64,000 nucleotides of DNA from Lithodes maja (Eukaryota > Arthropoda > Malacostraca > Decapoda > Lithodidae): contig JBAKBP010003154.1 in NCBI GenBank assembly GCA_037953745.1, forward strand, positions 1 through 64,000, in the 5' to 3' direction. This document shows, piece by piece, positions 10,531 through 20,808 of this stretch; the stretch's first letter is position 1, and each line of letters opens with the position of its first letter. The notes beneath the pieces were generated by a model, which saw only the letters and a list, made by a program, of their open reading frames with translations, did no database searches and was not told the origin of the DNA. The position numbers and the translations under genes were made by a program.

Positions 10531-12093
10531 GTGATGCGCAAGTGTTCCTTTTGCTCCCAACTAAGTGTCAAAGTCCTCCAAGATAATGATAAGACCGCAG
10601 CGGTCGCCTTACGAGAAGTTCGGCAACAAATGTCAGCGTATACTACGATTGTGGCTCATAAGTCACTTCAATGTGACAACGTCCCTCTTTGGGATAGGCT
10701 TCTTCTTGAGCACCCTCCCCCTAATAAACGTTCCTCTCGAGTAACTAGTCATAAGCCGGCGGAGACTGGACAGGGTTCTGTGTCATCTCCTGCCCCTGCT
10801 ACTTCGAAACGTCACCGTGAGCCTACACCCCCGGCGGCAGCCTCCTCGTCTCGGGCGAGATCTAGGTCTAGGTCACCCCTTAGACACCAGCCACCCAGTC
10901 TTGCCTCTTCACCATCGAGTAAGAGGAGTAAGACAGAAAGTTCCACCAGTGGTCACGGCGATAAATCCTCCAAATCGAAGAGTAGTTCACGGTCACACCG
11001 CAGCCATAAATCTTCAAACAAGGATTCCCATGATAGAAAGGCCTCCCGACACTCACCAGTTTCTAGTGGTTCTCGTCATACCTCTACCCCAGACAGAGTT
11101 TGTGTTCGGTCTCGAGGGTCCAGTGTAGTGCCTGTACCTAAAGATGATTTACCCATTAACATTTTAACCCTGGATTTGGAGAGTTCAGGGAGCTCAGTGG
11201 TTGAGAGTGTTTCAGACTCCCAAGGGAGTATAGGCCAAGGCCTAGGTGTTTGGCGATATTCTCGTCCGGGGCCTGACCATCCACTTCCGGCTCAAACTAT
11301 TCACACAGTGGCTGACGTCCACCGGGACGCGGCGATCCCATCCTCTATTCCTGACTTATCTTGGCAACAAGATGGTACCCCAGCTTCGGCGGGATCTTCT
11401 CAGGAGGAACAGGATGGCAAAGACGAGGTTTCGATTATATCGGATATGGAAGGGCAAGAGTCAGGTTCAGGCTTAGATGCCGCACAAGATCTTAATGATT
11501 CACCAGTGAGTACATCATCTAATCAATTTGTCACTGCACAGGAAATTGATGGGCTACTTGTTAATGCTTTATCTAAATTTTTTGGCCAACAGCAGGAAAC
11601 TCCCACAGTGGACTTGGGAGCTCCCACGACAAGCTCTACAGTACGGCCTCTGATGACTTCTATTGCTTTGACTCAGATCCCTCACCCCCCCCCCCCCTCT
11701 ATGTCACCATCGGTGGTTACTAGGCCTGCTACGGCGGCATTGACGACTTCGAATGTAAGGGTTATAACGGATGTCAATCCGCCCCCTCTAGACAGAGCGC
11801 CTCTCAAAAAGGTAGCTATGCCCTTGCTTTACGGACCAGACAAGTCATGGGTCCTTTTGACCCCCACTAAACCAGAGCTCGCCCAACCTACCTTGTCAGG
11901 GGAGCTCCCAGTGCCGCGTGAGTGGGTCATCCAGGGCAATAAATCTAAGAAATTAAGGGCCTTGGATACTTTGGGGAATGTGCTAGATGTCAACATCAAG
12001 GCTATACCTAGTTATTATCACCAGGACTATTTTGTTTATACTGCTAAGCCTGCCTTACCCCCTGCCTCAGCTTCAAGATTGTTTTCTGACTAG
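10531..12093 (+). CDS. DIRS gag-like protein, N-terminal part
   Basis: A 520-codon ORF in the gag position of the DIRS element. The first 80 residues are mixed. Residues about 85-200 form a Ser/Arg/Lys-rich low-complexity tract (SRARSRSRSPLRHQPP, SKSKSSSRSHRSHKSSNK), like an RS domain. The rest is Ser/Pro/Thr-rich with scattered acidic patches and a proline run (HPPPPSMSP). The last 100 residues look more structured. The frame stops at 12091-12093 just before the next gag segment opens in another frame, so a frameshift or ribosomal shift near 12090-12120 is likely. No catalytic motif is seen. Inferred role: nucleocapsid-like structural protein. Confidence 0.65.
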   Translation: MMRKCSFCSQLSVKVLQDNDKTAAVALREVRQQMSAYTTIVAHKSLQCDNVPLWDRLLLEHPPPNKRSSRVTSHKPAETGQGSVSSPAPATSKRHREPTPPAAASSSRARSRSRSPLRHQPPSLASSPSSKRSKTESSTSGHGDKSSKSKSSSRSHRSHKSSNKDSHDRKASRHSPVSSGSRHTSTPDRVCVRSRGSSVVPVPKDDLPINILTLDLESSGSSVVESVSDSQGSIGQGLGVWRYSRPGPDHPLPAQTIHTVADVHRDAAIPSSIPDLSWQQDGTPASAGSSQEEQDGKDEVSIISDMEGQESGSGLDAAQDLNDSPVSTSSNQFVTAQEIDGLLVNALSKFFGQQQETPTVDLGAPTTSSTVRPLMTSIALTQIPHPPPPSMSPSVVTRPATAALTTSNVRVITDVNPPPLDRAPLKKVAMPLLYGPDKSWVLLTPTKPELAQPTLSGELPVPREWVIQGNKSKKLRALDTLGNVLDVNIKAIPSYYHQDYFVYTAKPALPPASASRLFSD

Positions 12094-12727
12094 TCTAAGC
12101 ATGATGGGTTTAATGACAATTAAGACACTGTCAGCTCTCACTCCAGAACTCGATTTGCAAACCGTCACAGACGCAGCAGCTAATCCAGTCTTGAAGGTGG
12201 GGCAGTTGGGTCCAGGACCTTGGTTGGAATGGGAGACAGAGGCTCAAAACTTTGCGACCAAATTTACTTCCAAAACTTCCCACCAGATCCCTCAAGATAC
12301 TCATTCTTGGTTCTCCATGCCAGTGTGTTCTACCGGCAGAGTCCCTTCAGCTTTGTTTGCTTTCTTAGCTGCCCCTAAAATTAATCTTTGTGAGCTAAAA
12401 GACCCTTTCACTACCTCTACCCCAACTCACCTAGACCGTGAATTTAGGCTAAGGGGGACAGCTTTTCGCCAGTTCTTTCAATACATAGTGTCTCAACAGG
12501 TAGCAAAGTCTTTGCTCCGGTCCACTCAGGCAATCGCAGACGCGGATGCCAGACGATCGGTTGAATTGTCCCGGCGACTGCTTCTTCAGTCGTCAATCCA
12601 ATCATTAGGTGACATACGCACTGCCTTGCTTGAGGCGGTACGAGCGAGACAAGATCTCAGAATGTCCTTAGTCCGAAAACTGCCTGATCGCATTGCGAAT
12701 CAGGTGGTCATGTCACTCCCTCTTTAA
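11987..12727 (+). CDS. DIRS gag-like protein, C-terminal globular part
   Basis: This frame follows the 10531 ORF. Only the part after about 12100 is likely real; the first 40 residues are an out-of-frame overlap. It includes a segment with WSMP-like context (HSWFSMPVCSTGRVP), a predicted helical region (FRLRGTAFRQFFQYIVSQQ) and a second helical region (ARRSVELSRRLLLQSS). DIRS gag proteins have comparable helical C-terminal regions, but I recognise no named domain. It ends with TAA at 12725-12727, which overlaps the ATG of the next frame (TAATG). Confidence 0.55.
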   Translation: MSTSRLYLVIITRTILFILLSLPYPLPQLQDCFLTSLSMMGLMTIKTLSALTPELDLQTVTDAAANPVLKVGQLGPGPWLEWETEAQNFATKFTSKTSHQIPQDTHSWFSMPVCSTGRVPSALFAFLAAPKINLCELKDPFTTSTPTHLDREFRLRGTAFRQFFQYIVSQQVAKSLLRSTQAIADADARRSVELSRRLLLQSSIQSLGDIRTALLEAVRARQDLRMSLVRKLPDRIANQVVMSLPL

Positions 12728-13014
12728 TGTCCCCTGAATTGTGGCGAACGGTTTTTAATATGGCTCAGGCCGTTAAACACAGTCCCACCCCTTCTAAGAA
12801 ACCTGCCTTTAACTTCCCCAAACCCAGGCCAGTCGCTAAGGCTCAGCCGGGGGGATCTAAGCCCTTTCTTCCACCTAAGTCCTCCTCCCCTCAAGGTCAG
12901 CACAGGCATAGACAGGGTAGGTTTTCAGGTCAGAGAGGACGCGGCTATAATAAGCCAGGTCAGGGCCCGTCTTCTGCCAACGCCAGCCAGCCGGCGAAGC
13001 GTCCACCACCATAA
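12727..13014 (+). CDS. basic RG-rich tail of DIRS gag
   Basis: A 95-codon frame starting on the A of the preceding TAA stop. It is strongly basic and Pro/Gly-rich (KKPAFNFPKPRPVAKAQPGG, then GRFSGQRGRGYNKPGQGP). Such an RG-rich nucleic-acid-binding tail is expected at the end of DIRS gag. It is either translated by stop/start reinitiation or is the shifted end of the same ORF. Confidence 0.55.
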   Translation: MSPELWRTVFNMAQAVKHSPTPSKKPAFNFPKPRPVAKAQPGGSKPFLPPKSSSPQGQHRHRQGRFSGQRGRGYNKPGQGPSSANASQPAKRPPP

Positions 13015-13040
13015 AAAAACTAAGGTCTCTCTCACTCCCG

Positions 13041-14945
13041 GTGCCAGTCTTAATGCCGGTGGATCCGAGGGTAGTACAGCCGGCGAACCCTTGTCTGCTA
13101 ACTGGGTCGTTCCGAACGTGTCTCAAAGCATGGCCGTTAAACACTTGGGCACGGATGGTGGCACGCAAAGGCATCACTTGGCAGTGGCTCCGGCGACCTC
13201 GCTTACGTCAGCCGACAACGGCGAATTTTGTTTCTTTAGAGGTGGAGTCACTGGTCCAGGAAATGATTGCCAAGAATGTCATCATCCCGGTCCCCCCAAA
13301 TTACCCTGTATTCACGTCCAAGCTATTTTTGGTTCCCAAAAGGGACAGTGTTCAGATGAGACCGGTCGTAGACCTGTCTTATCTGAACCTTCACATTCAC
13401 AACGAGTCATTCCGAATGTTAACAGTACACCAAATCAGGCTAACACTTCCGCCGGGAGGTTGGATGTGTTCCCTAGACCTGACAGACGCTTATTGGCACG
13501 TATCGGTCAACAAAAGATTTCAAAGGTTTCTGGCCTTACGGATCAGGCACCAAAATTTTTTCTTTCAGAGGATGCCATTCGGTTCGAACCTGGCACCTCG
13601 ACTATTCACGAAATTAGTCCGGCAAGCCCTGATGCCGTTGTTAAAGCAAGGAATCAGAGTTTTGTGGTACCTAGACGACTGGCAGGTGGTGGCAGAGACA
13701 GAGCAATTATGCATCAAACATGTCAACATAATTTTAAATCATGTCAAAACTCTAGGGTTCAAGGTAAATCTGGTAAAGTCAAACCTTGTCCCCTCACGAG
13801 TAATTCAGTGGATAGGGCTGGTTTGGGACACAGCTGCTCTCACTCTGAGTCAGAGTGTGGACAATCGCAACAGGTTTCGCAGAAAACTGTTCATGTTTCT
13901 TCACAGTCTGACTACGACACGGAGGATCTGGGAGTCTCTGGTCGGCTCTCTCAACTGGATTCAACTAACTGTAATGTTGGGCCGGTTGGAAGTAAAACGG
14001 TTAATATTGGAAGGCAACATATATTTCCCACTCTTACCAGCGGGAAAATTATGGCCCATCCCAAAATTAATCCACACCTTACTAGCGGTCTGGGCGAAGA
14101 GGGAAACGCTGCACTCAGTAATGTCATGGACCTCTCCTCCGCCAACGGTATGGGTAGACACGGATGCGTCAGGCATGATAGGTTGGGGATTTCAGTCAAA
14201 CCAGGGGCACCAGGGTCAGGGGCTTTGGTCCCACTTAGAAATCTCCCACATCAATGTCAAAGAATTACTAGTCCCCTTGTATTTCCTTCAGGCTCACGGC
14301 TCTACTTTACGGGGCAAGTCGGTGGCCTTCAGAATGGACAATCTGAATGCAGTTCACTGTATTCAGAAACAGGGGTCAACGAGATCAAGGAAGTTGCTAA
14401 ACGTGTCGGAAGAGATTTTTACTCTAGCCAACAGGCTAGACATTTATCTTCACGCATCTTATCTCCCAGGCGTAGCAAACGTCTGGGCAGACGCTCTGTC
14501 CCGGAGACAGAGCACGACAGTAGAATGGTAGCTCAAGCAACCCATTTTCAACCTAATGATTGCAGAGCTCTACCATCCACAAGTGGATCTGTTTGCGTCC
14601 GAGGAGACTCACAAACTCCCTCTATACCTCACCCGCCGGACGGAAACGCCGGCAGGGGGGCCAGACGCCCTAGTGAGAGACTGGAACAGATGGAGCTCCA
14701 TCTATCTATTTCCGCTGCCAGACGCGTCACTAATGTGCCACGTAGTGAACAAACTACGAGATTATCGAGGCTTAGTCTCGCTAATCGCGCCCCTGTGGCC
14801 GGCGCAGTTATGGTACCAGCAATTGAAGACGTGGTGCTCGCACCCGGTGTCGCTCCCGGTCGAGTATTTCCACTTAGACACGATTGGCAACCTAGCGACC
14901 TCGCTGACTTTTGCATTATGGACATTCAAGAGGCCAAGTGGCTAG
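13041..14945 (+). pseudogene. DIRS reverse transcriptase/RNase H with one stop
   Basis: The ORF 13041-14531 and its in-frame continuation 14532-14945 form one polyprotein split by TAG at 14529-14531. RT motifs in order are MRPVVDLSYLN, MCSLDLTDAYWHVSV, FFQRMPFGSNLAPRLF, and the catalytic YLDD (near 13668-13679), the DIRS variant of YxDD. RNase H follows, with VWVDTDASGMIGWG, an NVKELLVPL glutamate and the terminal YLPGVANVWADALSR. After the stop comes PQVDLFASEETHKLPLY, typical of the segment after RNase H in DIRS elements. The protein would copy the element RNA. One nonsense change suggests a recently active copy. Confidence 0.88.
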
Positions 14946-15136
14946 CACCATATGGTAGAGATGTGACCAATAAATTAATCAATCAATATACTCAGTCTAC
15001 GAAGTGACAGTATCAATCACATTGGCAAGCCTTTACTTCTTGGATCATTAGAACAGAACAGACTGTGCCCTCAGTGGCGTTAGTTTTTAATTATTTGAAT
15101 TATCTGTTTGAGCAGAAACGTTTATCTGTGGTAACG

Positions 15137-15772
15137 TTAACCTCTGAAGTGCGCACGGGGGTAAATGAAAACCTCCCCCTGTGCTGACGTATTTGAGGTT
15201 TTTCGTCACTAAAATATTCATTGTACCATTAATAGCATTAATAATTATCCATATGCGCCTATTATGGGTTGATTATAAAGGTATTAACCTGAAACAACAA
15301 TAAAACGAGTGAAAACAGCGTTTGGATGGTCAAAATCGGAGATATAGCCCGCGAGTTGTATAATGTATGGGTGAGGCAAGCCTACCTTCCCGCCCATTTT
15401 CCCCAAGGCCACTGCGACACAGTCGATCGATACTCTCTCTCTCTCTCTTGCACTCGATTGCTATCAGTGATGACAACACCCTGCTTGCAACTCGCTAATG
15501 TTAGCACGAAAATATACCTCAGAATAAGGGAATAATAGGGAAAATAGGTGATAACTGAGGAATAGGAGGAAAGTGGGGAAGGAGGGGAGGTAGAGGACTG
15601 AGATTTTGCATGGCCCAGGGGCCAAAAAAAAAAAATAAAATAAAAAAATAAAAATAAAAAAATAAAAAAATTTCGATGTAAAAAGTTGATTTTTAGTTTT
15701 ACTTACTCAGGAGAGTCTTCCCGCAGTCCGCCGGGGGAACTCTTAAGAGTCTTCCCGCAGCTCCCGGGTTAA
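15137..15772 (+). mobile_element. TTAA MITE family B, copy 2
   Basis: TTAA at 15137-15140 and 15769-15772. It is almost identical to copy 1 at 1269-1902, differing by a few substitutions, a one-base change near 15380 and the length of the A-rich tract. It sits inside the recombinase ORF of the DIRS element. The insertion adds 632 bases including one TTAA, and the downstream frame shift agrees with that number, so the target-site reading is firm. Confidence 0.88.
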
Positions 15773-16325
15773 AGAATCACTTTACTGCGATTAGAGTGCC
15801 CTTTTTAGACCTTACAGCTAGTCTCTCCATACCGGTGGTGGAGGAAACAGGTTTTATGAGAGCATGTTTTAAACTCCGCCCACCTCCCCGTCAGCTCATG
15901 CCTACTTGGTCTCTGGACAAGGCATTGTCTTTACTTCACTCTCGTCTGTACCAAAATACTGCAGATTTTGCATTACTCTTAAAAAAGGTTGTATTCCTTT
16001 TGGCTTTGGCCACCGGGAACAGAGTGTCTGAGCTGGCGGCGATGAGCAACACACCTAATTGCCTTAGGTTTGGTAGGCTTAATGAATGTATTCACATTGC
16101 ACCTTCCCCGGGATTTGTAGCCAAGAATGAGCACAGTGCACACATGTTTTCTGAGTTCACTGTGCCGGCGTTAAAAAGGGGAAAGGTGCACCATAATCTA
16201 TGTCCAGTGCAAGCTCTAACCAAATATTTGAGAGTAGCTCCTCTAAGCCCCCAAGGTGCTTTATGGGTAGCGAGTACGGGTAAATGCTTACTGAAACGGA
16301 GATTAGCTTCTCTTCTGGTCGAAGT

Positions 16326-16366
<41 letters not shown>

Positions 16367-17798
16367 TTTATTCAGTTAGCAATTTACAGAGTTGGTACCA
16401 CATAGTTTGTTACAAATATGACATGTACCAGCCTTGCATAATTCCAACTAAGGATAGCCCAATAAGGCCGTTAGGCGTATTTCCATTGGGGTCCTTGTGG
16501 GATTAGGTTAGCTGGGGAAAAAAGGGGAGGATAAAGAAATGGATACTTTAGAAAAAGTATTTCTAGGGGGTTATTTTAAGATACCTTACATCCTATAGTA
16601 AATATCAGTAATCCGTAATCAGTAATCATTTCAGTTTGGTTTGTCTATCTCTTATGTCGCATTTAGTAGTAGACATAAGCTTGGTGCTCCCTTCTCGCAG
16701 CTGTCCGGTTCAGGTGTTCCTTCAGGCTACGTCTGAAGGAATACAGTGTTCTCTTTTCACGGACTGACTGGGGTAGGTCGTTCCAGTCTTTGATGGCGGT
16801 GAAGAAGAATGTTTGCTTACCCTGTCCTTGGATTCTCGGGACCTTAAAATTAAACATCCTGTTTCTTGTATTATGTCCACTCCTCTCATTTGCTTTAACA
16901 AAATCATTCTTTAGGTACTCTGGAGCTCTGTCATAGAAAATTTTGAAGGCATTAGTGAGCCTGATTTGTTTGGCCCTGTCAGCGACATTGAGCATACCTA
17001 GTGACTGAAGTTGTTCCTGGCCAACATGTGATCTGGGTCCTAGGTTCAGCATGAACCTAACCATTTTATTTTGAGTGACCTGAAGTTTGTGCTGTGCTGA
17101 TTTAGATGATGCAGAGTACCAGGATGACACAGAATAGTCAAAATGACATTGAACAAGCGCTTGGCAGAGGGTCTTTTTGGTCGCCGCGGGCAAGCATCCC
17201 ACCTGTCTATACAGGTATTTTATACGTGCTCTACACTTACTCAGGATAGATTCCAAAATTGTTTCACCTGACAAACTCGCGTCCAGTTTTAGTCCGAGAT
17301 ATTTAACTTGTGACACTGTTGTTATAGGAATATCATTACAGTTGACCGAGAAGCCCACAATGTCTTTCAGTTTGCGTTTTGTTCCACATAAGATGGCTTC
17401 CGTCTTGCCCAGGTGAAGAGATAGTCTATTGTCCACTAGCCATTCACTACATGATTCTAGTTCTTTGGAAAGTGAAGCGGCAATACTTATTGGGTCTTTT
17501 CCTGAAACCAGGAGCACGCTGTCGTCTGCATAAAGTAATAATTTACATGAGACGCTCAGTTCCATGTCGTTCACATAACAGAGAAAGAGTAAGGGACCAA
17601 GGATGCTTCCCTGCGGGACCCCACAGTTAATTGGCATAGGATCAGATATATTATCATCAATTTTGACTCTTTGGGTTCTACCACTAAGATAAGATTTAAA
17701 CCAGTTCACAGATCCTATGCCCATTGCTTGTAGTTTATTACATAGGATATCATGGTCTACTGTGTCAAACGCTTTTTGTAGATCAAGAAGAACATTAA
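16326..17798 (-). mobile_element. 5'-truncated LINE with (AAT)n tail, RT fragment
   Basis: A minus-strand LINE fragment between two CATTAA duplications (16326-16331, 17793-17798). Its (ATT)n 3' tail is at 16332-16365. The RT frame 17792-16663 begins mid-domain (LLDLQKAFDTVDHDIL) and runs through GVPQGSILGPLLF, the catalytic LLLYADDSVLL and a C-terminal region ending FFTAIKDWNDLPQSVR before TAA at about 16663. No stop interrupts it, so the copy is young. The family is in the CR1/L2/Jockey group. A shorter copy of the same family, nearly identical, is at 38851-39369. Confidence 0.87.
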
Positions 17799-18000
17799 AG
17801 AGAGTAATCCCGGCGTTGTGGGTAGGGCCCACGATTTACGCAAATGGGCAGCCTCTTTACGTTTCTTGAAGAACTTTTCAGTAGAAGATATTTCGTCCAC
17901 ACAGTTGTGGGCGTCTAATCATACGTTTTTGACTAGATACTTGTCAGTTGCTCTAGACAAACCTTCCTTACCATGTATAGCTTTAAGGCAGAGGGTCTAG

Positions 18001-18572
18001 GTGGCCCTTCAGTCACTTTTGTTTACTTTCAAGGAAAAAAAGGGAGGGGGGGGGTGCAGTCAGTGTAACATAGGACACCCTAGACCCCGCCGGAATGTAA
18101 GAGCTGTGATACAAATTATGGATAATGTGATATGAAAATTTCTCTGTTCTATTCAGGGCGAGAAATTGTGCTAGTACAATGTTAGTACAAACAACAGTGT
18201 TGTTATAGTAGTTTTAGCTGTGAAAGCAATTTAGTTCTAAACAGTGGAGATCGTTTGCAAAACATTTCCACGAATATTATGGGGTTTATTATGTGCACAT
18301 GTAAACTTATAACTTGTTATTTTTGTCACCACTCGTTGAGTGGGGTGCCTTCGTAACTACAGATCTGTTCACAGAATCTCCAGAGTTACCCTTGTTTATC
18401 AAGCAGGCTTCTTTGAAGCACGCACCTGCTTGAACCCCTTTTTTGTATTGATATGGGCTGCGCCATATTTAAATATATTTTCAAAGTAAGAATACTATGT
18501 GGTTGTTTGATTATCTGCTTTTCTAGAGTTATGATATGATTACGAATGTCCCCCTCCAGTCTTAGAAATCAG
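18001..18572 (+). other. DIRS 3' region downstream of recombinase
   Basis: Non-coding. It starts with a purine tract (GGAAAAAAAGGGAGGGGGGG near 18034) and is otherwise AT-rich up to the internal complementary region. I see no gene. Confidence 0.5.
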
Positions 18573-18680
18573 GCATGTTCGTCAATGATGGAGGGGCCAC
18601 TAATAAATTATAGGTTTGACTCCTGTAAGGAGATAAAGAAAACCTAATATTTAGTAGTGGCCCCGTAATCATTGACGACT
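18573..18680 (+). repeat. DIRS internal complementary region
   Basis: The first part (GGCATGTTCGTCAATGATGG through CACTAATAAATTA) is the reverse complement of the left element end at 8312-8350. The second part (TAGGTTTGACTCCTG through TAGTAGTGGCCCCGTAATCA) is the reverse complement of the right end at 19030-19097. Joining complements of the two outer ends is the defining DIRS feature. It is thought to template circular-junction formation during replication. Confidence 0.9.
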
Positions 18681-18742
18681 GGGGCCCTCCCGACCATCCC
18701 CTTCCCATTCGTTGATGTATTAAGGATTTTGGTTTACTTGAT

Positions 18743-19100
18743 ATGTCAGTGAAGGAAAAATTACGCCTGAATCAGCGTCTGATCAAAGATCCACACAAGT
18801 ACATCCACGATATGATGGAAAGCTTATTGGATAGTTATTCTTATTTTCTTTTTGTTTTTATTTTTTACGAAGTTTTTTCGTAGTGAGAACCCAATTCATA
18901 ATGACTGAAGCCATGAGTGAGGTCGCGTGCGCTCATGATGAAGGCTCCTCAGATTTTAAATGCTCTGCGCGGTAGATTCAAACTACGGCGGATTAGTGTT
19001 TGAAGAGGATGCCTTATGTAATAGGCATGTTCGTCAATGATTACGGGGCCACTACTAAATATTAGGTTTTCTTTATCTCCTTACAGGAGTCAAACCTATA
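18743..19100 (+). repeat. DIRS right inverted terminal repeat
   Basis: Inverted partner of 8312-8622 (GAAGGAAAAATTACGCC through GGCATGTTCGTCAATGATTA). Its outermost 60 bases (CGGGGCCACTACTAAATATT to CAAACCTATA) are unique to this end and matched in complement by the internal complementary region. Confidence 0.88.
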
Positions 19101-19294
19101 GTATCACTTAACAATATTACGCTCAACGAGCAAGCTTCAACAAGCCTAGCCTACTAAGACAAAAACTCAGAATGTCTTAGATTCTTGCTGAAACATACTG
19201 CACTTATATACTATCAAAAAGAAAGAGTTTTTATGTGAGATTTTTGTATTATTTTTAATAGTGTTTTTGGCGGCTTTGCACTACAGGGGCAAGC
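19101..19294 (-). other. gypsy interior 3' of pol remnant
   Basis: AT-rich sequence between the DIRS right end and the pol remnant. On the minus strand it follows the RNase H remnant. No integrase motif (HHCC or DDE) is visible. Confidence 0.5.
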
Positions 19295-20808
19295 CTAATT
19301 TTTCTCCACTCTCAAACAAACACTGACTGAACGGCGAGGGTACTCCTTAAGACATAACCTCCCGTGACAAACAATCAGCCAGAACATTATCAGTGCCCTT
19401 AACATGCCACACATCCAACTTGTGTTCCGGCAGCAAAACCACACCTGGCACTGATAAACTGCCCAGTCCATCACAAGACTGGCACTTCTCTTCGCTCTCT
19501 CCGGCAACGGGACCTGCCAATAACCTTTCACTATTTCTACCTTAGTGATAAACGAGGCAGCCCCGATGCGGTCTATGGGGTCATCAACTCTGGATAAGGT
19601 ATAGGCGTCTGTCAGGGATGATGCACCAACACTCTTGCAATCAACATACACACGGATCTTGCCACTTAACTCAGGTTGCAAAGTTACTGGCAACGACCAC
19701 TCACGATATCCCTTATCCCTCAGACCCTTCGTCAACATGTAGTCCAGCTCTGCTTTTACAACAGGCTGTCGAGCAGGATTTATACGGTAGGGAGCCAATT
19801 TGAGCCTTGCACTGTCTCCAGCCTCCATGTCAGGTTCTACCCCGTACATCAGGCCTGGAGAATCAACAAACATACGGACGTACTGCCACAGCCTAGTAAA
19901 CAACTTCTCTTGACGCTTAGGAACAAGAGGTTGCAACTTATCTCGAAGAACAACATGCTCATTGCCCTCCCACAACCCAGCCGAGACCGGAGTTTCTACA
20001 CTATAGTCTCCCTCCTTCTCCACCTTTGTCCCTAGAACAGCCAGGTCATGAGAGGGACAATCTGTACCACCTGTGCAGTCACTCCCATAGTTCATAATTA
20101 CTAAGGCATCCCCGCCGATACCGTACATGCTTACCCCCGCATTCCTTGCGACTACACCTGCCGGCGCAGCATCACCGCCTTCAGCACCACGGCCAGATAC
20201 AGTCGGTCTATGGTAGGGCTGTTGCATTCGACTAGAGCAGCATTGGGAGGCTATGCGACGACCGGGCACATCCACTCCACAGCCAACCTCACCAATCTGC
20301 TCAATGTCCTGATTCTGACCACCACCCTTAGCAGCCATGGGTCGACCCTGACCTGACAACCATGCCAAAGCCTCGTCGCCCACCTTGAACCACTGAAACA
20401 ACGAGGCCAACGGTTTACTCACACTCAAGTGACCTGCCAACGGAACATCGTGCACCGCACGAGTTGTGAGGCCTGGGTGCTCGGCACAAACAGTGGGGTA
20501 TGAACCGAGCAGGTGCTGGAGCTCTGCACACTGCTGCTCAGGCAGGTGCTCAAGCGCTTCCACAGCCACCTGACTCGTGTCCCTCGCCCACTGCTCCGCC
20601 GAGACATGACAATCCCAACTTTCCTCCACCTGTGCCCCACTGACCCCCTCTCCTTCTCCACCTTGGCCGCTGCAGACCAAGGGACAGTAGGCTGCTCAGG
20701 TGGTTGCCTCACAAACTCCTTTAACAGGTTCACATGACATGCTTCCCCGTCCTCGTCGAGTTCAATAGCCCCGTTCCCACAACTCTCAAGACTAAGATCT
20801 AATTCCAC
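19295..20808 (-). pseudogene. gypsy pol remnant: RT start fused to RNase H end
   Basis: On the minus strand two frames (20808-20425 and 20680-19295) share one pol. The N-terminal linker is frameshifted near 20600. RT begins with LAPYRINPARQP, a tether ending LRDKGYREWSLPVTLQP, then KIRVYVDCKSVG and KVEIVKGYWQVPL, so the RT start is present with substitutions. Soon after the block where MPFG would be expected (about 19450), the neighbouring frame gives VWHVKGTDNVLADCLSR, the C-terminal motif of gypsy RNase H. The catalytic YxDD part of RT and most of RNase H are therefore deleted, and integrase is missing. It cannot encode a working polymerase. Confidence 0.8.

Larger units (their letters stand above)
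13091..18000 (+). pseudogene. DIRS tyrosine recombinase, interrupted by two insertions
   Basis: The recombinase is read in the +2 frame relative to the window. That frame is open from about 12728 to TGA at 15005-15007 and overlaps the whole RT ORF. The recognisable N-terminal part (LINQYTQST, then QYQSHWQAFTSWI) straddles that TGA. A TTAA element (15137-15772) and a LINE fragment (16332-17792) follow, and both keep the frame consistent when subtracted. Catalytic features: the first arginine in LATGNRVSELAAM (about 16010-16045), HDLRK for the H-x-x-R pair (about 17830-17844), and a candidate nucleophile tyrosine in FLTRYLS (about 17930-17950). It ends at TAG 17998-18000. It would integrate circular cDNA; this copy is dead. 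Confidence 0.85.
8312..19100 (+). mobile_element. DIRS-type tyrosine-recombinase retrotransposon
   Basis: The element has all DIRS hallmarks: long inverted terminal repeats (about 8312-8622 and 18743-19100), an internal complementary region at 18573-18680 that joins complements of the two outer ends, a gag-like ORF, an RT/RNase H ORF, and a tyrosine recombinase in place of integrase. No obvious target duplication flanks it, as expected for recombinase-mediated integration. It carries a TTAA element (15137-15772) and a LINE fragment (16332-17792), both inside the recombinase. It is inserted in the gypsy interior between 8311 and 19101. Confidence 0.92.
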
